This document shows, in pieces, positions 41,821 through 50,558 of a stretch of DNA of 64,000 nucleotides. The stretch is from Methanoculleus sp. (GTDB taxonomy: Archaea > Halobacteriota > Methanomicrobia > Methanomicrobiales > Methanoculleaceae). The notes beneath the pieces were generated by a model that was not told the origin of the DNA, did no database searches, and worked only from the letters and a program-made list of their open reading frames with translations. Position 1 is the stretch's first letter. The number at the start of each line of letters is the position of its first letter. Where the stretch lies: the NCBI RefSeq assembly GCF_020696975.1, contig NZ_JAJGBK010000029.1:124001-188000 (forward strand). The letters run 5' to 3'. The position numbers and the translations under genes were made by a program.

Positions 41821-44070
41821 TCACGCCGTCTCCGGGAGATACCGCTGCAGGGTGAACGTGACCGCGGCCCCCTCCTCCGGGTGGCCGGGGACCCGATCGC
41901 CCACCCGGACACTTCCCCCGTAGCGTTCCACAAGCATCCGGGCGATGTAGAGGCCGAGACCCTTCCCGCTCTTCTTCGTCTCCCCGCGCCGATAGCGTTC
42001 GAAGATGCGCGGTTTTGCGGCGTCGGGAATCCCGGGGCCGTTGTCGGCAACCGTCACCGCGACCATATCGCCCTCCTCCCGGACGCTGATGATGATCGCG
42101 ACCTCCGGCCCCCCGAACTTCCTGGCATTGCCGACGAGGTTTGCAAAGACCTCGCTGATGAGGTCGTCGGCAAGGACCGTTGCATCCGCTCCATCGCAGG
42201 TGATGCGGGCATCCGTGTGATACCTGCAGACCTCCCGGATCGCCGGCCCGAGCCTCACGGGGCCGAGGTCCCCCGAGCCGGATTTGAGCCTGCGGATCGT
42301 CGAGACGTTCCGGATGATCTCGCTGCTCTGGTAGACGGCCGCAAGCGACTTCCGGACAACCGCTCCGTCCGACGAATCGGCGGACTCGAGATACATCTGC
42401 AGGTAGCCCATCGCTGCAGTGTTCGCGTTGTTGATGTCGTGGGTGAGGATATCGACATAGAGGTTGACCTCAGTGGCAGCCGCAGTCGCCTCCTCAAGGT
42501 AACGCTTCGCAGAGGTGAGCGCCTCCTCCAGATCCTCCTGGAGCATCCCCTTCACGACCGCATTGCCGAGTTCATTCCCGATGCCGAGAAGAATCTCACG
42601 CTCGCTCCGGGGAACCGTCTTCCCCGTCCTGCTCCCGATCCCGATCCACCCCACCGGCCCATCATCGCCGGGGATGGATACCACGGCAAGAACCCGGACC
42701 CCGGAGCCGGGATACCTCTCCTCGAAGTCCTCAATGCAGCGCACCTCGCCCGGCGAAACGAAGTCCCGCCAGAAGGAACTGTCCCGGGGCACCGTCGCCG
42801 GCAGGGGCAGGTCAGCCCCTTCCCGCGCGCGGAGGATCGCCGTATCGCTCCCGGGGGGTATCAGGTAGAACGCCCCGATGTCGAACCCGAGCAGGGCAAC
42901 AGTCTTTGCAAGCGAAACCCGGAGGAGGTCATCGAGCCTGCGGGACGCGGTCGCGGCGGCGACGACCTCGTTGACGACCGTGAGATACCGGTGCTCCTCA
43001 CGCATCCTTTTTTCCGCCCGACGCCGTTCGGTGACATCCCGGATGGAGAGGACCAATCGCTCTGGAGCGTCGCCATCCCTTGGGAGGTGGGTGGCCGAGA
43101 CCTCCGCAGGCCACTCGCTGCCATCAAGCCTGCAAAAGATGCACTCAGCCGGCGCAGGCGTCTCACCGGAGAGGACCCGATCCCGGTAGGCCCGGGCAAC
43201 CTCACGGGAGCCCTCCGCAATCAGGTCTTCAGGATTCCGCCCGACCAGGTCTTCCGGCCCGGCCCCGCCGAAGAGCCGGACTGCGGCCGTATTCGTCTCC
43301 ACAATCCTTCTCCCCGGATCGGTGAGAATGATCCCGACGTCCGCGGTGTTGAGGATGACCCGGTAGGTCTCCTCCGAACGCCGGAGCTGGTTCTCCGCAC
43401 GCTTCTGCTCTGCCGTCCCGGTGATCGCCACGCAGACCAGGTCCTGGTCGGTGAGCGGGTTCGCCGAGAGAAGGACCGGGCAGGGTTCCCCGTCCCGTCC
43501 GGTGAGGGTGCAGTCCAGGCTCTCAATCCTCTTCACCTTCTGAACTCCCGCATACGTGGGCCAGATCGAGGCCACACCCGCCGACGGGATCGCGTCCCCG
43601 GGATACCCGAGCATCTCAGCGCACCTCCGGTTCATCTCCTCGATCTTCCCGGTCGCAGGCGAGAAGAGGAAGAGTCCCGCACCGGACGTCTCGAATATCC
43701 CGCGGTACCGGTTCTCCCGTGCCTGCAGGCGGGCGGAGAGTTGTGACACGACAGCCGCGACGACAAAGAATAACACAGCCCGGAGCAGGGCGTTTGCAAC
43801 CTCGAGTGCACCGGCAGAGGAGAGGGTGAGGACCTCCGCGATGTAGCCCGCGGCAAGCAGACCGGCAAAGACGATGCCCCGGTCGGGATAGCGATAGGAC
43901 ACAAGAACGATCGGGATATAGAAGAGGTGGGAGCAGACCACAAATATTCCTGCGGAGAGGCAGTATGCCGTGATGCCAAATGCAAGCAGGGTGGAGACGA
44001 CGATCCCGCAGGTGAGAAGATATGCCTTTGCAGAAGCATTCGCGGGACGGCAGCCCTGGCAATCTCCCAT
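41821..44070 (-). CDS. Membrane sensor histidine kinase with PAS and GAF domains
   Basis: A 749-residue kinase. Residues 15-115 hold about four hydrophobic helices, then PAS units near 120 (RGIFETSGAGLFLFSPATGK) and 230 (ILNTADVGIILTDPGRRIVETNTAA), a GAF-like region around 360-500 (VNEVVAAATASRRLDDLLRVSLAKTVALLGFDIGAFYLIP), and a dimer helix near 540 with DILTHDINNANTAAMGYLQMY. The ATPase domain has NLVGNARKFGG, DNGPGIPDAAK and GKGLGLYIARML. The start at MGDCQGCRPA (44070) is chosen because a TATA-like TTTATC lies upstream; longer frames overlap the promoter. It shares the H-box type with the kinase at 8637. Confidence 0.88.
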   Translation of the reverse strand: MGDCQGCRPANASAKAYLLTCGIVVSTLLAFGITAYCLSAGIFVVCSHLFYIPIVLVSYRYPDRGIVFAGLLAAGYIAEVLTLSSAGALEVANALLRAVLFFVVAAVVSQLSARLQARENRYRGIFETSGAGLFLFSPATGKIEEMNRRCAEMLGYPGDAIPSAGVASIWPTYAGVQKVKRIESLDCTLTGRDGEPCPVLLSANPLTDQDLVCVAITGTAEQKRAENQLRRSEETYRVILNTADVGIILTDPGRRIVETNTAAVRLFGGAGPEDLVGRNPEDLIAEGSREVARAYRDRVLSGETPAPAECIFCRLDGSEWPAEVSATHLPRDGDAPERLVLSIRDVTERRRAEKRMREEHRYLTVVNEVVAAATASRRLDDLLRVSLAKTVALLGFDIGAFYLIPPGSDTAILRAREGADLPLPATVPRDSSFWRDFVSPGEVRCIEDFEERYPGSGVRVLAVVSIPGDDGPVGWIGIGSRTGKTVPRSEREILLGIGNELGNAVVKGMLQEDLEEALTSAKRYLEEATAAATEVNLYVDILTHDINNANTAAMGYLQMYLESADSSDGAVVRKSLAAVYQSSEIIRNVSTIRRLKSGSGDLGPVRLGPAIREVCRYHTDARITCDGADATVLADDLISEVFANLVGNARKFGGPEVAIIISVREEGDMVAVTVADNGPGIPDAAKPRIFERYRRGETKKSGKGLGLYIARMLVERYGGSVRVGDRVPGHPEEGAAVTFTLQRYLPETA

Positions 44071-44316
44071 TATACATAGGAATCGCTCTAAAACATGATA
44101 AAGCCCCAGGCGTTGCACCGTCTCTTGAACTGTGCGTGCAGCCGATACCCTTAAGCCGTCTTCCGGCGACTGGTACTGCAGCACTGCATGTGCTGGCTAT
44201 GGTAAGTCCGACGTGCTCCCGGAAGCACTGCCTGCAAAGGCTTGGGATTACAGAGATTAGTCAGTAAAAAGACTCTTTTCTGGACTTAACATAGCATACT
44301 TAACGGAGGTGTATGA

Positions 44317-44775
44317 ATGGCAAGAATGTACGCTCGGCGTCGCGGAACCAGCAGTTCCGTCCGACCCTACCGGAAGGAAGCACCCGAGTGGTCCAACACG
44401 AACGTAACGGAGATCGAGAAGATCATTGTCGATCTCCGCAAAGACGGCATGTCAACCAGCCAGATTGGCCTTGCGTTGCGGGACAGGTATGCTGTTCCTG
44501 ACGTCAAGCTTGCCACCGGCAAGCGCGTAACCGAGATCCTCCGCGAGAAGGGCCTTGAAGCAGAGATTCCCGAAGATCTCCGGAATCTGATGCAGAAGGC
44601 TCTCGGGATGAGGAAGCACCTGGCGGAGAACAAGAAGGACGTGCACAACGCCCGCCAGCTCCAGATCGCCGAGTCCAAGGTGCGCAGATTGGTCAAGTAC
44701 TACGTCGGGTCCGGACGGCTGCCGAAAGGCTGGACCTACAAACCGGAGACCGCGGAGATCCTGCTCTCCCGCTGA
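44317..44775 (+). CDS. rps15: Small ribosomal subunit protein uS15
   Basis: A 152-residue archaeal uS15 with the basic N terminus MARMYARRRGTSSSVRP and the conserved IEKIIVDLRKDGMSTSQIGLALRDRYAVPDVKLATGKRVTEIL segment. GGAGGTG precedes the ATG at 44317. The next gene begins seven bases after its stop. It opens the S15-RecJ-Pcc1-S3ae cluster. Confidence 0.96.
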   Translation: MARMYARRRGTSSSVRPYRKEAPEWSNTNVTEIEKIIVDLRKDGMSTSQIGLALRDRYAVPDVKLATGKRVTEILREKGLEAEIPEDLRNLMQKALGMRKHLAENKKDVHNARQLQIAESKVRRLVKYYVGSGRLPKGWTYKPETAEILLSR

Positions 44776-44781
44776 GGACCC

Positions 44782-45999
44782 ATGTCGCTTGACGCCGCTG
44801 CTGCAGGTCTCGCCGACCACCTGCTCACGCAGGAGTTTGTGGAGGTGCTCGCGCACCACGATGCAGACGGCATAGCCGCTGCATCCATCCTCTGCCACGC
44901 CATGTTCCGCGAGGGCATGCAGTTCCGGCTGAGGATCCGCTCAGGCATCACCACAGCAGACGTCCCCGACGACAGCAGCGTGCTTCTCTGCGACTTTGGA
45001 TCATCACTTCCGGATCTTTCCGGCGACGTGATGGTGGTGGACCACCACCTGCCCCACTTCAAAGGCGACCACCACGTCAACCCGCGCCTCGAGGGAATCG
45101 ACGGCGACCGGAACCTCTCAGCGGCCGGTGCGGCCTACCTCGTCGCACAGCGTATGGGGGACAACCGCGACCTCGCAGGGCTTGCGCTCCTCGGCATCCT
45201 CGGTGACGGCCAGGATCTCGAAGGGCCGAACCGGGAGATCGTGAGCGAAGGCATCGCGAACGGGTTCATCACACCTCGCCGCGGCCTCCGTCTCGCGGGG
45301 AGGGGCCTTGTGGAGCAACTCGCCCTCGCCGTCAACCCCTATCTCACCGGGTTCTCGGGCGATCCCGAGACGGCAAGGACGCTCGTGGCAGCGGTCACCG
45401 ACGAGGACGATCTGGATACGGAGGCTCTCCTCTCGCGCATCGTCCTTGCGACCGCCCCGAAGGCGTCCCTCCCCGCACTCTGCGGGATCTGGGGAACCAC
45501 CTACAGCCTCGGGCGGGAGGTGATCGACGAGGCCTTAAACCTCGCCGCCGTTGTCGACGCCTGCGGCAAGGCAGGATGCGGTGATCTCGGTGCATCACTC
45601 TGCCTCCGCTCCACCCACGCGCTCCAGGAAGCCTGGGAGATCACCGCCCGCTACCGGCAGGCGGTCATCACCGGCATCCGGGGCGTGCGCCGCCTCGACG
45701 AGCGCGTCGCCCTCTTTGCGGTGGATGACGGGACGGTAACCAGCGACGTCGCGGATGCACTCGCAAACGATTTCGTCCAGGACGGCCCCGTCTTTGTCAT
45801 CGGAGAGAGAGGGGACCAGTATTTTATATCGGCACGCTGCCCTCCGGGGATCGACCTCGATCTCGAGGCGCTGATGCGGAGGGCCGCGGAGGCATGCGGC
45901 GGCCAGGGTGGCGGGCATCACCGGAGGGCCGGAGCCCGGATCGGCGCCGACCAGGTGGACCGGTTCAGGCAGGAACTCCAGGAGGCGGTGCCCGCATGA
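44782..45999 (+). CDS. DHH-family single-strand-specific exonuclease (archaeal RecJ/GAN-like)
   Basis: A 405-residue DHH-superfamily phosphoesterase. The motifs VLAHHDADGIAAASIL (motif I), LLCDFGSS (II), MVVDHHLPH (III, DHH) and LLGILGDGQD (IV) are clear; the C-terminal DHHA1 region ends GGHHRRAGARI. In many archaea the GINS-associated nuclease sits with S15 and Pcc1, as here. Likely role: processing 5' single-stranded DNA at the replication fork or in repair. It overlaps the Pcc1 start by four bases. Confidence 0.88.
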   Translation: MSLDAAAAGLADHLLTQEFVEVLAHHDADGIAAASILCHAMFREGMQFRLRIRSGITTADVPDDSSVLLCDFGSSLPDLSGDVMVVDHHLPHFKGDHHVNPRLEGIDGDRNLSAAGAAYLVAQRMGDNRDLAGLALLGILGDGQDLEGPNREIVSEGIANGFITPRRGLRLAGRGLVEQLALAVNPYLTGFSGDPETARTLVAAVTDEDDLDTEALLSRIVLATAPKASLPALCGIWGTTYSLGREVIDEALNLAAVVDACGKAGCGDLGASLCLRSTHALQEAWEITARYRQAVITGIRGVRRLDERVALFAVDDGTVTSDVADALANDFVQDGPVFVIGERGDQYFISARCPPGIDLDLEALMRRAAEACGGQGGGHHRRAGARIGADQVDRFRQELQEAVPA

Positions 46000-46268
46000 T
46001 CCGGATCGAGGGCACGATCGAGACCCCGCACAACCATCCCGGCTGTGTGGCGGCGGCACTCGAACCCGACAACCTCACCCTGATCAGGACCAACCCAATC
46101 GAGGGTGGGGTGCGGGCCGAGATCGACGGGACCAGACTCCGGTCGATCATCGCCTCGGTGGACGACTACCTCATGAACCTGGCGATAGCGGAGGAGGTAT
46201 GCACCTGCGCTTCAAAACAACGGCAGATCCGGAGTGATGTAGCCTCATCAGGGCTGAAAAAGAGATAA
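45996..46268 (+). CDS. pcc1: KEOPS complex subunit Pcc1
   Basis: A 90-residue protein with the Pcc1 pattern: MIRIEGTIETPHNHPG, AAALEPDN, and RLRSIIASVDDYLMNLAIAEE. Pcc1 dimerises the Kae1-containing KEOPS complex that transfers threonylcarbamoyl to A37 of tRNA. Its ATG overlaps the DHH exonuclease stop by the usual ATGA. The other t6A enzyme in the window is the Sua5 protein at 36460. Confidence 0.88.
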   Translation: MIRIEGTIETPHNHPGCVAAALEPDNLTLIRTNPIEGGVRAEIDGTRLRSIIASVDDYLMNLAIAEEVCTCASKQRQIRSDVASSGLKKR

Positions 46269-46286
46269 CCAGAAAGAAGTGATACC

Positions 46287-46880
46287 ATGGCAAGGAAGAA
46301 ACAGGTTGGAAGAAGGGTGGAAGGCTGGAAGGCCAAGAAGTGGTACCGTGTCTTCGTACCCGACGCCTTCGGCAAAGTTGAGATCGGCGATACCATCTCG
46401 GCCGACCCCGCGAACATGGTCGGCCGGGTTATGACCGCGACGCTCGGCGAAGTTGTGCAGGACTACTCAAAGTCCCACATCAAGATGAAGTTCAAGATCA
46501 ACAACGTGGCCGGCGACGCCGCGTACACGGAGTTTGTCGGGCACGAAGTGACCCGGGACTACCTCCGGTCGATGGTCAAGCGGCGGGCATCCCGCATCGA
46601 CACCGTCCACCCGATCGTCAGCAAGGACGGTAAACTCCTGCGGGTGACGGTCGTCTGCCTCACCCTCTCGAGGGCCGAGCAGAGCCAGGTCCACGCCGTG
46701 CGGCAGGCAATCTCGCAGGCTCTCGCCGCAAAGGCAGCGGAAAACGACTTTGAGACCCTGGTCAAGGATATCGTCTCCGGCGACATGGCCCGGGACGTCT
46801 TCAAGGTCGCAAAGGAGATCTACCCGATCCGCCGGGTCGAGATCACCAAGTCCAAACTGGAGCAGATAGCGACCGTATAA
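46287..46880 (+). CDS. rps3ae: Small ribosomal subunit protein eS1 (S3ae)
   Basis: A 197-residue archaeal S1e/S3ae, with MARKKQVGRRVEGWKAKKWYRVFVPDAFG, MTATLGEVVQDYSKSHIKMKFKI and RRVEITKSKLEQI. It is preceded by AGAAAGAAGTGATACC, and follows Pcc1 by 18 bases, the usual archaeal order. Confidence 0.95.
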   Translation: MARKKQVGRRVEGWKAKKWYRVFVPDAFGKVEIGDTISADPANMVGRVMTATLGEVVQDYSKSHIKMKFKINNVAGDAAYTEFVGHEVTRDYLRSMVKRRASRIDTVHPIVSKDGKLLRVTVVCLTLSRAEQSQVHAVRQAISQALAAKAAENDFETLVKDIVSGDMARDVFKVAKEIYPIRRVEITKSKLEQIATV

Positions 46881-47012
46881 GGCCGGTTGCTCCCTCAATT
46901 TTACATTTTTCCCCGTCTTACCTCATCTCGCCATACCGCAGACGGTGACGGCACGAAGGGTATATCACCTACGACCGGATATACCACCGCCGGAATGCGC
47001 CAGGAGGTGAAG

Positions 47013-47447
47013 ATGGTGACGGTCAAAGAGCGGCATGCAGAGATAGGAGAGGCAAAACAGGTTGTGCCGAACCAGGCGCCCCCACAAAAGCAGCAGAAGA
47101 TCGCCCGGGGAATCATCAGGAGGATGCTCGTCGAGTTCCACCGGGAGTGGACCGATCTCCGGAGCACGGAAGGCGGCGGGACTGGAGTTCTCACCGCGAA
47201 CGCGCTGCTGGACCGACACTCGCACCATATCTACGATGCCGTATGCGACGTGGAGGCGGTCGTCGGCGACGACCTCGCGGTGGAGATCCGATGCCTCTCG
47301 GTCGAAATGATCAAGGCGACGAATATCCTCATCATGATCGGCTGCGAGGAGGAGTGCTACCGGCGCGGGGACGCCCTCGCGAAGGAGGCGCTCCGCCAGG
47401 CGGAGCGGTGCCTGGCGTTGCAGAGAGTGGCCGATACAGCCCGGTGA
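47013..47447 (+). CDS. Hypothetical soluble helical protein
   Basis: A 144-residue helical protein of unknown function. The ATG at 47013 has GGAGGTGA at an ideal spacing, firmer than an upstream ATG at 46995. It opens MVTVKERHAEIGEAKQVV and carries VLTANALLDRHSHHIYDAVCDVEAVVGDDLAVEIRCLSVEMIKATNILIMIGCEEECYRRGDALAKEALRQAERC, with several His and Cys. No family assignment is possible. Confidence 0.68.
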   Translation: MVTVKERHAEIGEAKQVVPNQAPPQKQQKIARGIIRRMLVEFHREWTDLRSTEGGGTGVLTANALLDRHSHHIYDAVCDVEAVVGDDLAVEIRCLSVEMIKATNILIMIGCEEECYRRGDALAKEALRQAERCLALQRVADTAR

Positions 47448-47506
47448 GCAGCCTCTTTCCTGCACACCGGGAAGAGTAATCAGGTTCGCGATCTCACCTG
47501 TTCTCG

Positions 47507-48742
47507 ATGATTGCTGACAAGGTGCTATTCCTGGTTCTGGACGGGATATCCGACCGTCCCTGTGAAGCGCTGAACGGATTGACCCCACTCGCGGCCGCAA
47601 AAACCCCGGTCCTCGATCGGATCGCGGCCGAGGGCATATGCGGCATCATGGACTCCGTTTCCCCGGGGATCCGTCCGGGTTCCGATACCTCCCACCTCGC
47701 CCTGCTTGGCTATCCCCCGCAGGAGTACTACACCGGCCGGGGCCCACTCGAGGCTGAGGGGACCGGGATCCACATGACCGCCGGGATGATCGGCTTTCGG
47801 TGCAACTTCGCCACGGTCGACGCTGACGGTCTCGTCACCGACCGCCGGGCCGGCCGGATCTCCGGGACCGCGCCGCTCGCGGAGGCGATCCGGGAAGGTG
47901 TGGACCTCTCACCTCTCGGCCTCGAGTTCAGGTTCGAGTCAGGCGCCGGCCACCGGGCGGCCCTCGCTCTTGTGGGAGAAGGCCTCGGGGATAAGATCTC
48001 CTCGAACGACCCGAAGAAAGAGGGGGCAAGACCGCTCCCCATCCGGCCCTGCACCGACGATCCGGCGGATGCAAAGACGGCTGCTGCCTGCAACGAGTTC
48101 ATCCGCCAGTCCGCAAAGATCCTCTACGAACACCCGATAAACGTCCGGCGGATGGAAGAGGGGCTCCCGCCGGGAAATCTCCTCCTGATCCGGGGGGCCG
48201 GGAAAATGGGCAAATTCCCTCAATTTGAGGAGCGCTACAGCCTTTCCGGGAGCGTCATCTCCGCTGCCACGCTCATATCCGGGATCGGGAAGGTCGTGGG
48301 GCTCGAGCATATCCCGGTGCCGGGGACAACCGGGTCGGTCGATTCCGATCTCAACGCCAAGGTACGGGCGGCACTCGGAGAACTTGACCGGAAGGACTTC
48401 GTCCTGATGAACATCAAGGGCGCAGACGAGGCCGGCCACGACGGAAAGGGGATCCAGAAACGAGACTTCATCGAGGTTATCGACACGGCGCTCGAACCGC
48501 TGCTCGATCTATCCAACACCCTGATCGTCGTCTGTGCCGATCACAGCACCCCCTGCTCAATCAAGGATCACAGCGCCGATCCGGTGCCGGTCGTCATCCG
48601 GGGTCCCGGAGTCAGGGTGGACCGGAACGTCCGGTTCGATGAAATTTCGTGTGCCGAGGGCGGTCTCCACCGTATTCGCGGCGGCGATCTCATGCCGATT
48701 GCCCTGGATCTAATTAACAAGAGTCATAAGTATGGCGCATGA
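47507..48742 (+). CDS. apgM: 2,3-bisphosphoglycerate-independent phosphoglycerate mutase, archaeal type
   Basis: A 411-residue alkaline-phosphatase-superfamily mutase interconverting 3- and 2-phosphoglycerate. Metal and catalytic sites are in FLVLDGISDRP, IRPGSDTSHLALLGY (nucleophile Ser), FRCNFATV, NIKGADEAGHDG and VCADHSTPCSIKDHS. Length and motifs fit the archaeal ApgM group. The ATG is at 47507-47509. The next gene starts 16 bases later on the same strand. Confidence 0.95.
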   Translation: MIADKVLFLVLDGISDRPCEALNGLTPLAAAKTPVLDRIAAEGICGIMDSVSPGIRPGSDTSHLALLGYPPQEYYTGRGPLEAEGTGIHMTAGMIGFRCNFATVDADGLVTDRRAGRISGTAPLAEAIREGVDLSPLGLEFRFESGAGHRAALALVGEGLGDKISSNDPKKEGARPLPIRPCTDDPADAKTAAACNEFIRQSAKILYEHPINVRRMEEGLPPGNLLLIRGAGKMGKFPQFEERYSLSGSVISAATLISGIGKVVGLEHIPVPGTTGSVDSDLNAKVRAALGELDRKDFVLMNIKGADEAGHDGKGIQKRDFIEVIDTALEPLLDLSNTLIVVCADHSTPCSIKDHSADPVPVVIRGPGVRVDRNVRFDEISCAEGGLHRIRGGDLMPIALDLINKSHKYGA

Positions 48743-48758
48743 AGATTATACCAGGTAA

Positions 48759-49607
48759 ATGGAATCGACGGAAGACCACGACTGGATCAGGGCCTGTGCC
48801 CTTCCAGATCGCACCGAACTCCAGGAGAGGACGCTCAAGACCGGGCAGGATATCGTCATCGGTGAGAGATGCCGGATCGATTACGGTCTTTCGGGCAACG
48901 ACGTCGTGATATGTGAGTTCTGCAAGATCAACGGCAATATCATTGCTACCAGCGATGTCCGGATAGACAACTGGTGTGAGGTCAGCGGCGATGTCGTCGT
49001 GGAGGAGGACGCCTACCTCGGCGAGGGCGTGAAGATCCAGGGGAAACTGGTCGTCGGAGGAGACCTCGATATCGGGGACAATGTCCAGATCGAGCGCGGG
49101 TTTGAGGCGAAAGGCTGGATCTCGATCAGGAACCCGATGCCGGTCATCATATACATCGTGATGTACCTGGTGGCCGTCCTCGGGATCGAGAAGGAGGACG
49201 AACTGGATTCCGTCCTCCAGAAACTCTTCGGCGATGAGGAGAGACCCGGCGCCACCCCGTTGATGATCCCGGCCGGCGCCGTCCTCAACATGCAGACCTT
49301 CTCGGTCCCGGAGAGGATGGCCGTCGGGTCGGGGTGCCGGCTGCACGGGAACATCCGTGCCGGCTCGATCGCGGTCAGGGAGGAGACGACGATATTCGGG
49401 AGCCTGCATGCACGGGAAGGCGCGAGCGTCGCGAGAGGTTCAGTCATTCACGGCGACGTCCAGAGCGACGGCGACGTGGCGATCGAGCAGGAGGTGCATA
49501 TCCTCGGGAACGTCTCCTGCCGGAGCCTCACCCTGCACGAGGACGCTCGTGTGGACGGGGTCATCCGGGCGCCCGGGGGGCTCAAAATAGAGAGGCGAGC
49601 AGCATGA
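48759..49607 (+). CDS. Bactofilin-like polymer-forming protein with a central hydrophobic segment
   Basis: A 282-residue protein made of two right-handed beta-helix blocks typical of bactofilins: residues 25-120 (GQDIVIGERCRIDYGLSGNDVVICEFCKINGNIIATSDVRIDNW) and 175-275 (AVLNMQTFSVPERMAVGSGCRLHGNIRAGSIAV). Between them a hydrophobic segment (MPVIIYIVMYLVAVLGI, about 128-145) may anchor it to the membrane. Repeat units of about six residues with V, I, G fit a stacked helix. It is followed, with ATGA overlap, by a methyltransferase-like gene. Confidence 0.75.
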   Translation: MESTEDHDWIRACALPDRTELQERTLKTGQDIVIGERCRIDYGLSGNDVVICEFCKINGNIIATSDVRIDNWCEVSGDVVVEEDAYLGEGVKIQGKLVVGGDLDIGDNVQIERGFEAKGWISIRNPMPVIIYIVMYLVAVLGIEKEDELDSVLQKLFGDEERPGATPLMIPAGAVLNMQTFSVPERMAVGSGCRLHGNIRAGSIAVREETTIFGSLHAREGASVARGSVIHGDVQSDGDVAIEQEVHILGNVSCRSLTLHEDARVDGVIRAPGGLKIERRAA

Positions 49608-50440
49608 AGGTTGCAGATATCCTTGAGGTCGACGGGTGCCGGCTGGTTGAACCGTCGTTTGCGGAACTGACAGAAGATTCCTGTACGGCCCTGCTCTTCC
49701 AGGCCGTAGCGGACGAAGCCCGTCTCCTGGTGGACGATGATGAGGAGCCGCTCGCACTCGCGCTGCACGGTGACGGGGGCTGGCAGGCCGCATCGTTCCT
49801 CTTTCGGGATCCGACGCTTGCCGCCATCGAGTGCTTTGAAGCCGTCGGCGGCGATCTCTACCAGGAGAGCCGGGAGGTCTGGCTCTCGGCGGTCCGCGAG
49901 TATTACAGTATGGAACTCCAGGCAACCGTCCTCCCCGCCCTCGAAGACCTGCGTCCCGACCGGGAGGGGATGATTCGCGATCTCGTCAGGGAGGTCTGGG
50001 GCGACCGTGCGGGAACCCTCTGTCTCGACTGTTGCTGCGGGTCGGGCGTCGGCACCGCGGCTCTCCGGGCGGGCGGAGTACGGGCGCTTGCCTACGACAA
50101 CGACCCCGGACTCCTCGCACTCGGCCTCTCGAAGGGGCGTCTCGTCGCAGAAGACACCATGTGCATCGACGCACGCGAGGCTTCCCGCTACATCGCGCCG
50201 GTGCCACTCGGGGCCGCGTTCATGGCCGGGGAGATCTACTCCTACAACACCGACCTCTGGAGGCCGATCATCACCGATCTCCTCAATCTCACCGATGAAG
50301 CGCTGATCACCCTCGGCACCGAGGCCGAGGCGGGCCTGGTTGAAGGCTGGTGCGCCGGAGAGGGGTGGGATGCCGAGGTCTTCGAGAACCAGCGCGATCC
50401 CATCTACGACCGGTGGTACTGTGTCGCACGGCGGGCCTGA
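49604..50440 (+). CDS. Methyltransferase-like protein following the bactofilin-like gene
   Basis: A 278-residue protein. Residues 135-175 show a Rossmann SAM-binding pattern, LCLDCCCGSGVGTAALRAGGVRALAYDNDPGLLALGLSKGR, with the acidic turn YDND, and a further YNTDLWRPIITDLLNLTDEALITLG segment. The classical motif IV (NPPY or DPPY) is not seen. Its first 130 residues are unassigned. The ATG is in ATGA overlap with the bactofilin-like gene, so the pair is coupled. Target unknown. Confidence 0.7.
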   Translation: MKVADILEVDGCRLVEPSFAELTEDSCTALLFQAVADEARLLVDDDEEPLALALHGDGGWQAASFLFRDPTLAAIECFEAVGGDLYQESREVWLSAVREYYSMELQATVLPALEDLRPDREGMIRDLVREVWGDRAGTLCLDCCCGSGVGTAALRAGGVRALAYDNDPGLLALGLSKGRLVAEDTMCIDAREASRYIAPVPLGAAFMAGEIYSYNTDLWRPIITDLLNLTDEALITLGTEAEAGLVEGWCAGEGWDAEVFENQRDPIYDRWYCVARRA

Positions 50441-50460
50441 TCCCGGCCGGCGACCGGGCT

Positions 50461-50470
50461 AATATATAAG
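50461..50470 (+). promoter_or_regulatory. TATA element of the MFS transporter gene
   Basis: AATATATAAG is a consensus-like TATA box, predicting a leader of about 70 bases before the ATG at 50559. Confidence 0.6.
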
Positions 50471-50558
50471 GCGGAGTACCGCCAACATTTTTTCCCGCAA
50501 TTGTGAAGCATCAGCCGCAGACCGGGGCCCTGCGGCATTGCTCTCAGGTGTAATCTCC

